A stretch of 48,454 bases of DNA, from NCBI GenBank assembly GCA_035384605.1, contig DAOOIV010000031.1:1-48454 (forward strand). The letters are read 5' to 3'. Numbering within the stretch: the stretch's first letter is position 1; each line of letters begins with the position of its first letter. The notes beneath the pieces were generated by a model. It worked only from the letters and a program-made list of their open reading frames with translations. It did not search any database and was not told where the DNA came from. A program made the position numbers and the translations under genes. The DNA comes from Phycisphaerae bacterium. GTDB taxonomy: Bacteria > Planctomycetota > Phycisphaerae > UBA1845 > PWPN01. Shown one piece after another: positions 42,627 to 48,454 of this stretch.

Positions 42627-43870
42627 TCACCCGACTATCACGGATAATTCATCCTGAGACTTTTGTCGACCTGGATAATTCGATGCCTTTCTCGATCCGG
42701 CGGCGGTGGCGGCCTGGAGTTCCTTCAGCCGGTCCACCTTGGCTTGCAGGCCGTCCAGGTACTCCACGATGCGACGCTGCTCGGGTATCGGCGGAAGCGG
42801 TAGACGGACACCACTGAGGAGCGCTGTGTTGAAACCGGCTCGGGTTGCCCCTGGGATTGAGCCTTCGACTTGTTCCTGCATGTCCCGGCTACCTCGGAAG
42901 CCATGAAAGAGGAACTGAGGCTCACAGCGTGTCCTGTTCAAACGAATCCGCAGGATATGCCCTGTCATTAGCCAGCCGTCCGCGTCGGCGGGGACCACGG
43001 CGGATCGACCCACAGTGCCGGATCGCGTGAAAAGCACATCTCCGTCGGCCAAGATATAGCGGGCGAGCTCCGCCGCTTTTGCCTCTGTTACGTGATCTAT
43101 TGTCCGTGTGTCCAGGTAGCCCCACTGTACGTTTCCGATCGCAAGCACAGGTCGGCCTTCGGGAACAAAGTCACTCTTGTGGAGCTGTGCCCCAAAGGGG
43201 CCTGTCTGAACGGTTTCGGCTCCTTTTGGCCCGAGATCTCCGACGGCGGCCATACTCCATCCGACAGGTGGCCTGTCCTGTTCGACATGGAAAAGTCGGT
43301 GTGTCTCTGCTCGGACCAATACATCACCTTCGTCTTCCAGCGTGCTTCGCAGCTCCCGGGCCTCTTCGATCTTGGCCGCCAGTTGGTCGATCTTGGCCAC
43401 TATCCGCCGCTGCTCGGAAAGAGGGGGCAGGGGGATGGTCATTTGCAGGAGCTTCTCTTCCTTCAGCCGGTTTCGGCTTGTCGGGGTTCCCCCGGTGCTC
43501 AGGCCAAGGGCCTCAGTCCAGACCGGTTCCTGGCTCAGATACCTCCAGAGGAACATCCCGTCGAGCCGGTCGGGGTTGACCTGGAAACATGGAAACTCGT
43601 TGGAGACGTAGCACCCATGGCTGTCGTTTGGTGCAAGAGCAAACGAGCCCTTCCAGGCAAAGAGGCGGTTGTACACAAAGTCCCCTGTTCCACGCGGTAC
43701 ACCTTGGGTGCGCGGATCTGGGAACCCGAAAGGGTGTCCTTCACGTAAAGGCCGAGCGCGTACCATTTCGCGCCCAGCAGTCGATATTCCTTGCTCGGGT
43801 CAACCGACTCCGGGCGACTCACCGGTTCGAGTACCTCCCCCAGCGGCACCATCGGCCAGCCGTTCGTCAT
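42627..43870 (-). pseudogene. hsdS: Type I restriction specificity subunit HsdS, frameshifted
   Basis: HsdS chooses the DNA target of a type I restriction-modification complex. The ATG at 43870 (gaggaggggcaATG) opens the first target-recognition domain, WPMVPLGEVLEPVSRPESVDPSKEYRLLG...APKVYRVEQG, in one frame. The rest (FVYNRLFAWKGSFALAPNDSHG onward) continues in another frame to 42627. The shift falls at a run of four G (plus-strand C at 43682-43685) where five would restore VEQGDFVYNRLF. Downstream, both conserved regions survive: IPLPPLSEQRRIVAKIDQLAAKIEEA and LPLPPIPEQRRIVEYLDGLQAKVDRL, each after a target-recognition domain. Apart from the one-base loss the gene looks full length (about 414 residues), so a sequencing error or a switchable homopolymer is possible. 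Confidence 0.85.
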
Positions 43871-43935
43871 TGCCCCTCCTCTGTGGCCATCGAGCCGCCC
43901 TCGGGGCAGGCCGAACGAATAATCTGAGAAATATG

Positions 43936-43964
43936 TTGACAGAAGTCCATATATGAATTACACT
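43936..43964 (+). promoter_or_regulatory. Consensus sigma-70 promoter of the candidate ncRNA
   Basis: TTGACA (43936-43941) and TACACT (43959-43964) are spaced by exactly 17 bases on the plus strand, facing away from hsdS. The predicted start is near 43971. No plus-strand protein gene follows. Confidence 0.65.
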
Positions 43965-43970
43965 TATGAT

Positions 43971-44338
43971 GCCAGTGGATGAAACTCGGCTTCATGCCGT
44001 GTGATCGATCGGCGGCAGTCGGTCGATCCTATATCCCCGGTGGCTATTCCGCACCACCGTGCTGGAATCGAGCTGTCGGCGCGCCAACGCAGTGCCCGGT
44101 GCTCCTGTAACTCATTACTCAAGAAAGAGTTGTGTGCGACCGGCCAGCCTGAGGCCCGTGTTGCGGGGCACTGGTTCTGCCTGTCACTCCACGGGCGATG
44201 GCAAGTTGTTGTCATCATGGAAGGATACCGATATAATTCATGTGTCCGGTGCCGCTTGTCGGCTCGATAGGGTTCGCCCCGCCGGACATCATTGATTGTG
44301 TTCAGAGGCCCCGTCAGGTTTGTTTGGCGGGGCTTTTT
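43971..44338 (+). ncRNA. Candidate structured non-coding RNA of ~370 nt
   Basis: The interval runs from a consensus promoter to a rho-independent terminator and holds a series of stable hairpins. 44003-44010/44021-44028 is 8 bp including one U.G. 44046-44054/44059-44068 is 9 bp with one bulge. 44109-44113/44127-44131 is 5 bp. 44144-44147/44171-44174 encloses GCCC/GGGC. 44197-44204/44209-44216 is 8 bp including one G.U. 44243-44249/44282-44288 is 7 bp, closing GCCG-cttgt-CGGC and GGG-TTCG-CCC. The wobble pairs work only on the plus-strand RNA. No signature of tmRNA, RNase P, 6S or SRP RNA was recognised. Plus-strand ORFs here (for example GTG 44001-44270) have no family resemblance. Confidence 0.55.
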
Positions 44339-45182
44339 CATTCTCCAGCGCATCGACCAAACCACGCAAGGGACTGTTTCCGGGAAAGACGTACAGCCCT
44401 GAAAAGCCAGCCTTGCCTGTCCGTAACGGGTAGTGCCGCGACCAGATCTTCGGGGCGATCCTGCGAAAGAAAGCATAGTCCAGATCGCCACTTCTGAACG
44501 CGCGGTAGATGTTGTACCCGCACAGGTCGGCCAACTGGACGCCATTTGACAACTCGCTTCGAACGAACATCGGCATTTCGCAGATGTGCGTAAGCCACAT
44601 GCCGCTGGCCGTGCCTTGATCCATGATGTAGGCATGCTTCATAGCCAATGATCGGTTGACTTGGATCTGGACATCATCGGTCACCATGAGTGCCTGGTGC
44701 TTCCCGTGGGTGCTTGCCATGAACCGCTGCACAAGTTCGAGCAGCAGTTCCCACGACTTGCGGTGCAGTTTCTCCTGATCCATGTAATCCGGCCGGTGCC
44801 GCTTGTCGACCAGGACGCTGAAGATGTGCATCTTGTGGTGTTCGAGTTGCTGGTAGAAAAGGTCCACCAATCCGGTCATCTCTTCATCCGTCACATGGCG
44901 AAGAAACGGATGCTGTGTGCGCTCCTTGGGTTGGCGCACCCAGTTCGACTTGACTTCGCAGTCGGCCAGTTGCAGGCGCGTACCAGTTTCCTTGAAGATT
45001 CGGTTCATCAGGAAGCCCTTGCGTCGATTGAGTGTCTTCTCGAAACCGTGCCAGCGTTTCTCGAAGAGGCTCACCGCCGTCAGGACGTACAGCCAATCTC
45101 CCGCCACGGTGGTTCCGTCTTTCCGCGGAATCGTCAAGCGGGGGTCTCGGTTGCCGGTTTCATCGATGTAAAAGAAGTACAC
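44289..45182 (-). CDS. DUF3800 domain protein
   Basis: A 297-residue protein starting GTG 45182 with AAGGAAAGG about ten bases upstream. The N-terminal MYFFYIDETGNRD is the hallmark of DUF3800, where the Asp/Glu of YIDETG belong to an RNase H-like acidic set. Further acidic motifs are ALMVTDDVQIQ near residue 170 and VQLADLCGYNIYRAF near 225. DUF3800 proteins are frequent next to restriction-modification and other defence genes; biochemical activity is not established to my knowledge. Here it lies between the hsdM remnant (24 bases upstream) and hsdS. Its last ~15 codons overlap the plus-strand terminator at 44306-44338. Confidence 0.85.
   Translation of the reverse strand: MYFFYIDETGNRDPRLTIPRKDGTTVAGDWLYVLTAVSLFEKRWHGFEKTLNRRKGFLMNRIFKETGTRLQLADCEVKSNWVRQPKERTQHPFLRHVTDEEMTGLVDLFYQQLEHHKMHIFSVLVDKRHRPDYMDQEKLHRKSWELLLELVQRFMASTHGKHQALMVTDDVQIQVNRSLAMKHAYIMDQGTASGMWLTHICEMPMFVRSELSNGVQLADLCGYNIYRAFRSGDLDYAFFRRIAPKIWSRHYPLRTGKAGFSGLYVFPGNSPLRGLVDALENEKAPPNKPDGASEHNQ
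44306..44338 (+). terminator. Rho-independent terminator of the candidate ncRNA
   Basis: GCCCCG (44308-44313) pairs with CGGGGC (44328-44333), extended by a G.T and an A-T pair, and is followed by five T (44334-44338). On the minus strand the same element is preceded by A and followed by no T run, so it serves plus-strand transcription even though it lies inside the 3' end of the DUF3800 gene. Confidence 0.75.
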
Positions 45183-45206
45183 GCGATTCTGACCTTTCCT
45201 TCAGAG

Positions 45207-45661
45207 CTATGACCGAAGCACGCCCTTGATCTCACCTACAATCTCGATGATCAGCTTCTCCTTCGCCAGGATGTCCTCCACCAGCTTCTCCGGCGGCAGG
45301 TGCTCAAGATCCTCGGCGGCGTTGGGGTTCTTGATGTCCAGGTTGACGGACAACACGTTGCCGTCGGCATCGAGCTTGATCAGGTCCTTGGCCTTGACCT
45401 TCCACGCCCGGTCGTTCTCCTTGCGCCTCGGCCACCACTTCAGGCGGCCTCGCCCCGCATCTTGGCCCGCGACGCCTCGATCTGCTCCATGTCCTCGAGG
45501 AATTTCAGGAACATGACCCAGGTCAGCATCGGCAGGCGGTCCAGATCGCCGGACAGGCCCTTGTCCTTGCGCATGATGTCGCGGGCGCTCTTGATCAGGC
45601 TGCCGAGCTGCTGGGTGGTGGTTTGCGGCGACTCCTTCCGATCGGCTTTTCCACGTGGCAA
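45207..45661 (-). pseudogene. hsdM: Type I methyltransferase HsdM, internally deleted
   Basis: Only the two ends of HsdM remain. From TTG 45661 (GAGGAG seven bases upstream) 73 codons encode the N-terminal helical domain: LGSLIKSARDIMRKDKGLSGDLDRLPMLTWVMFLKFLEDMEQ, to a TGA at 45440. Then, in another frame, about 80 codons encode the C-terminal tail: LKWWPRRKENDRAWKVKAKDLIKLDADGNVLSVNLDIKNP...LEHLPPEKLVEDILAKEKLIIEIVGEIKGVL, to a TAG at 45207. The whole SAM-binding and NPPF catalytic core, some 300 or more residues in intact homologues, is absent at a junction near 45440-45455. Adenine methylation by this locus should be lost. It starts 4 bases after the upstream nuclease gene. Confidence 0.85.
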
Positions 45662-45665
45662 GACG

Positions 45666-46718
45666 TTACTCCTCGTTCTGCATCCCTTGGGCTTTCTGAT
45701 CAATCAGGGCGGCGCACCTCCGAAGAATCGGAAGGTGTTGCTCGCACCATGATTGAAGACGAAGCGCGGCTTCAAGACCCAAATCGAACTTCTTGATCTG
45801 GTCTCCGGGCTCGGCATCCATATTAAACACCGGAACGATGATGTTCACGGCGAGGCTCTTACCCGCCAGTCTGAGTTTCATGCCCGGCTCAAGCGCCGGT
45901 TCCAGCACGGGGGTTACGAGTCCGCTACAGGAAGCCCAGCCCGGCAACTCAAGGTCTACGTTTCCATAGCAGAGCTTGTGTTTGATCACCATTCGTGGCA
46001 AGCCGGGATGCTGTGCAATCGCTTCGCCGAATCGGATAAAGCTGCTGTACGCTGGCTTGCAGCCGGGTTGACGCATTTTCAGTCCGGGCGCGATCGCGCA
46101 GGCTCGTTGGTAGTAGATCTCCCATATACGTGTGGTCTCAGGGCTCGGCACGGGGGCATAGCCTCGCCGATACCTCCCAATCGCGCAGTCAATGAGATAC
46201 CGCCGGTGCTGCTGACGGCGGGCGTATTCCGCGTCGCCTGCGGATACTTGCTCATTGAAGAACTCGCTGATCTCCTCGTAGGTCACGATGGCATCAAAAT
46301 GCGAGGCATCGTCTGACGTCTCGACATACTCGTTGGGCGCGACCAGAACGCAGATCGCCCTCTCGGCCTCGTGTCTCGCGACGGCCTCGCGGGCGCGTGT
46401 CTGGTAGCGCTGGGCCTGCGCTTCCTGAAAGACCGCATCAATCTTGTTCTCGACCAGGACCAGCAGCTTCGTCTGAGCCGATGGACCGAACATCAGCACG
46501 ATGTCTGATTCGCCGCCTCCGGGGCCGTTTGCGCGCACGCTGTGAAGCACCTTGGGCAGTTCAAGACGCCGGACGTGTTCCTGCTCATCCGGTGGCAGTA
46601 TCCGGCCAGCAAACCATTGAGAGAAGGCGATTGAACAACGGAATTCCTCGACGAGCATGAAATCCACATCCCGCTCAGACACGGACGAAAAGACCAGTTC
46701 TTCGTCTGCTGCGCTCAC
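45666..46718 (-). CDS. PD-(D/E)XK nuclease superfamily protein
   Basis: A 350-residue protein starting GTG 46718 (GAGGG eight bases upstream), nine bases after the Mrr-like gene. The N-terminal part has a PD-(D/E)XK-like core: GESDIVLMFGPSAQTKLLVLVENKID near residues 68-94, with Asp, then Glu-x-Lys, followed by the helix FQEAQAQRYQTRAREAV. A block RAICVLVAPNEYVETSDDASHFDAIVTYEEI follows. The C-terminal ~150 residues (IWEIYYQRACAIAPGLKMRQPGCKPAYSSFIRF...) are unassigned. Similar standalone nuclease-fold proteins occur in defence islands. Its stop lies 4 bases before hsdM, whose ribosome-binding site it contains, which suggests one operon. Confidence 0.75.
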   Translation of the reverse strand: MSAADEELVFSSVSERDVDFMLVEEFRCSIAFSQWFAGRILPPDEQEHVRRLELPKVLHSVRANGPGGGESDIVLMFGPSAQTKLLVLVENKIDAVFQEAQAQRYQTRAREAVARHEAERAICVLVAPNEYVETSDDASHFDAIVTYEEISEFFNEQVSAGDAEYARRQQHRRYLIDCAIGRYRRGYAPVPSPETTRIWEIYYQRACAIAPGLKMRQPGCKPAYSSFIRFGEAIAQHPGLPRMVIKHKLCYGNVDLELPGWASCSGLVTPVLEPALEPGMKLRLAGKSLAVNIIVPVFNMDAEPGDQIKKFDLGLEAALRLQSWCEQHLPILRRCAALIDQKAQGMQNEE

Positions 46719-46727
46719 GGCGTGCCC

Positions 46728-47639
46728 TCACTCCTCGACGGGTGCCAGAAGAAAGACATTCACCAGGTGCAGAATCAGCTTTCCTCGCTCGCGGATGCGA
46801 TCGTAGTGCTCCTGCCACAGAGTGATCAGCCGGTCGAGATCCATGGACTCGATGTGCTTGCTGGATATCTGTATCTCTCGGAGAGACTCACTCGTGAATC
46901 CTCCGGAAGACACGATCAGGCCCATGTCACCGTCCTTGCGAAGGACACCTTCCAGGGCACGAACCTCCGCCACGGTAACCTTGTTGTTGACCCGATGCTT
47001 GATCTGCGTTCTGATTCGTGGGGTCCCGGTGCCCAGTGGGTCGTTGTACGCAACGATATCGATTCCCCCATCGGGGCCGGGGGGTGCGATGTACGGGACA
47101 TGGTAGCGCATGCCCATGAGCAACTCCGCCACGAGCTGCTGGAAATCGTAGGGCCCGAGGCGGCTGATGTGCTCCTCGATCTGCTCACGAGCCCGTTCCG
47201 TAACCTGTTCGTACGTGGCCTGGATGGCTACCGCTTCTTCGTTCTCGGCTCCCGGTACGGTGGCAACATTCTCCTGTGACTCTTCCCCCAGAGAATTCTT
47301 TTGCCTCCAGCCAGAATACCGTGATCTGGCTACACGCACGAACCCCGCCGGAGGTAGTTTCATTGCCTCGTCGGACTGGTCGGTCAATGCCCACCGGCCT
47401 CCAGACTTCGAGAGAAAGCCAGCTTTGACGCAGTCGACAGAGAGCCACTGCAACAAGGCGTAGTATCTCGGATAGTTGCTCTTTGCGAGGAGTTCGCGGT
47501 CGTAATCCGTAAGACCAAGCTCGGGCTCGGTCCTCCGCAACAACTCGCCAAACTGAGTTGGCTGTCCTATCGCCTTCAATTCGCGGAGCAGCCGCTGCAT
47601 CATCTTCCCGAGGTGTTCGGGGTCAACCTGGTTCGCCAT
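46728..47639 (-). CDS. Mrr-like restriction endonuclease
   Basis: A 303-residue protein from ATG 47639 (AAGGTG six bases upstream, just after the hsdR stop). The N-terminal half is an Mrr_N-like winged-helix region (LLRRTEPELGLTDYDRELLAKSNYPRYYALLQWLSVDCVKAGFLSKSGGRWALTDQ). A linker rich in Glu leads to the Mrr catalytic domain: LGPYDFQQLVAELLMGMRYHV, GPDGGIDIVAYNDPLG (first acidic residues), RTQIKHR (Q-x-K) and VRKDGDMGLIVSSGGFTSESLREI. Mrr enzymes cut modified DNA in E. coli. Placed inside a type I locus it may be an independent restriction activity; the sequence gives no target. All active-site residues appear intact. Confidence 0.85.
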   Translation of the reverse strand: MANQVDPEHLGKMMQRLLRELKAIGQPTQFGELLRRTEPELGLTDYDRELLAKSNYPRYYALLQWLSVDCVKAGFLSKSGGRWALTDQSDEAMKLPPAGFVRVARSRYSGWRQKNSLGEESQENVATVPGAENEEAVAIQATYEQVTERAREQIEEHISRLGPYDFQQLVAELLMGMRYHVPYIAPPGPDGGIDIVAYNDPLGTGTPRIRTQIKHRVNNKVTVAEVRALEGVLRKDGDMGLIVSSGGFTSESLREIQISSKHIESMDLDRLITLWQEHYDRIRERGKLILHLVNVFLLAPVEE

Positions 47640-47649
47640 TTGTTTCACC

Positions 47650-48072
47650 TTATGCCGCGTACAGCAGCGTCTGCAACTGCCTTATCGCCTCGATCAACTG
47701 TTCCTCGCCGCCGAACTGCCTGGCGATCTCGATCACGTTCCCGTGTCGGTTGATCGGCGGCAACTGCAAAAGATCCGGGATCACGAATTGCGCCGTCCCG
47801 TGCTCTGCGTACTCTGCGACCTGCTGAAGCCCGTCGCCGGGGCCGGCGTAGGTCGGCTTGGCCTCGACGACTGCGATGGGCATGTCCGGCCGATAGCGGA
47901 GGATGTAGTCGGCCCGTTTGCCGGGTCGGCGGCGGCCCCGCCGGCCGGTGACGATGATACGGCCATCGGTGAAGGTGACCTGCTCATGGAGCCGGTGCGG
48001 TTCGCAGTCGCACCCGGCAGCCTGAAGCCTGGGAACGACAAAACGTCGGCACGTATCCGCTTCGTTCGGCAT
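47650..48072 (-). CDS. hsdR: Miniature type I restriction subunit HsdR (internally deleted, frame intact)
   Basis: A 140-residue ORF from ATG 48072 that joins both ends of an EcoEI-type HsdR in one frame. Residues 1-88 match the N terminus: MPNEADTCRRFVVPRLQAAG, TFTDGRIIVTG, KRADYILRYRPDMPIAVVEAK and GLQQVAEYAE. This includes the PD-(D/E)XK nuclease motifs (D, E-A-K) and the QxxxY motif. Residues ~95-140 match the extreme C terminus: PDLLQLPPINRHGNVIEIARQFGGEEQLIEAIRQLQTLLYAA. The motor (DEAD-box translocase, ~600 residues) is missing, so translocation-dependent restriction is impossible. It could be a pseudogene, an assembly collapse, or a small surviving nuclease. The next gene starts 10 bases later. 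Confidence 0.8.
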   Translation of the reverse strand: MPNEADTCRRFVVPRLQAAGCDCEPHRLHEQVTFTDGRIIVTGRRGRRRPGKRADYILRYRPDMPIAVVEAKPTYAGPGDGLQQVAEYAEHGTAQFVIPDLLQLPPINRHGNVIEIARQFGGEEQLIEAIRQLQTLLYAA

Positions 48073-48454
48073 CGACTACTGCTCGGACCAGCGTCAGTGC
48101 GGGTAGATGAGTCTCGCTGTCACATTACGCCAAGCATGTCACCGGGCAGGGTCCTGAACTGCCTCGCACACACGGCCACCCTGCCCCCCAACCCCTATAA
48201 AGTACATCAAGACGCCCTGAAGTGCCAGCGGGATTCCCCCCACCCCCGCAATCTGCGTGATCTGCGGGCGCACACCTCGGGTCTCTTCCGCGTGGTCCGC
48301 GTCTTCCACAGTTAATCAAGCTCTCAGCCCTCTAACCGAAATGGCCGACGAGGGCGTCGGCCCCAGTGGTTCCCCATCCGTGTAATCCGTGCCTGCCCGC
48401 CGTGGCGGGTGTCTCCTTTCTCTCCCGCCCCCCCCCCCCCCTCCCCCCGCCCCC
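48073..48454. other. Right-edge intergenic region with palindromes and a poly-C end
   Basis: No gene is recognised. GGCCGACG-aggg-CGTCGGCC (48343-48362) is a perfect 8-bp hairpin, and CCCGCC-gt-GGCGGG (48396-48409) a second one. Phrases such as atctgcgtgatctgcgg and gtgtaatccgtgcc are degenerate intergenic repeats. From about 48420 the sequence becomes almost pure C, which looks like a contig end or a base-calling artefact. The promoter of the restriction operon should lie here but is not identified. Confidence 0.5.

Noticed and set aside
44001..44270. 89-codon plus-strand GTG ORF inside the candidate ncRNA
   Set aside because: No ribosome-binding site and no protein-family resemblance. The sequence is better explained by RNA pairing, though a small protein cannot be fully excluded.
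44241..44290. tRNA- or tmRNA-like element (7-bp closing stem, GGTTC near the 3' side)
   Set aside because: Only 46 bases long, with two short hairpins inside the closing stem. There is no anticodon arm, no 5-bp T arm with a 7-base loop, and no CCA or tag ORF.

Overview
The window reads as a chromosomal segment of a GC-rich, Gram-negative-type member of the Planctomycetota, most likely a Phycisphaerae-like lineage, probably from an environmental or metagenomic assembly. This placement is inferred from gene content, not from a marker phylogeny. The content includes Tat-exported Gfo/Idh/MocA oxidoreductase, DUF362 and esterase-like proteins, a DUF1571 lipoprotein, a Ycf46-type AAA ATPase, a secreted squalene-cyclase-like repeat protein, an EF-Ts whose usual TDFV motif reads TAPV, LpxB, and many palindromic intergenic repeats. 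The right edge ends in a long C run that looks like a contig end. No rRNA, canonical tRNA, CRISPR array or complete insertion sequence was seen.

Layout. 1-8.4 kb: palindromic repeats, secreted/Tat proteins, DUF1015, rsmG, comF and an RlmI-like methyltransferase. 8.7-13.5 kb: Ycf46-like ATPase, AI-2E family permease, the C-terminal scrap of an RND pump, an FmdB zinc ribbon and lpxB. 13.7-15.6 kb: rpsB-tsf. 16.4-21.4 kb: two chemoreceptors in tandem, the second with a CZB zinc-binding domain on each side of the membrane. 21.7-28.1 kb: squalene/phytoene synthase, a Tat oxidoreductase translationally coupled to a lipoprotein phosphodiesterase, and a membrane-anchored SurA/PpiD-like chaperone. 28.6-32.8 kb: a topA gene with six C-terminal zinc ribbons, facing a voltage-sensor-only membrane protein. 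32.9-39.2 kb: secreted beta-propeller, SpoIVB-type S55 protein, rnc and the DUF1571 lipoprotein.

39.4-42.4 kb (minus strand) holds the most striking regulatory structure. A promoter drives a 42-codon leader peptide carrying the run FSSYYFWYSFSPY. It is followed by four mutually exclusive pairing segments that end in a rho-independent terminator, then by serS, then by a second small ORF ending WYYFV, then by DAHP synthase. This is the full architecture of ribosome-mediated transcription attenuation, placed in front of a seryl-tRNA synthetase / aromatic-biosynthesis operon.

42.6-48.1 kb (minus strand) is a decaying type I restriction-modification island. hsdR and hsdM each keep only their two ends, hsdS carries a one-base frameshift in a G run, and three accessory genes sit between them: an Mrr-like nuclease, a PD-(D/E)XK protein and a DUF3800 protein. 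Between the DUF3800 gene and hsdS, on the opposite (plus) strand, a consensus promoter and a rho-independent terminator bracket about 370 nt rich in stable hairpins. This is a candidate structured non-coding RNA.

A roughly 95-bp dispersed repeat occurs near positions 111-265, 16161-16257, 28677-28766 and 31891-31990. One copy is translated inside the topA N-terminal extension, and another supplies the topA stop codon.
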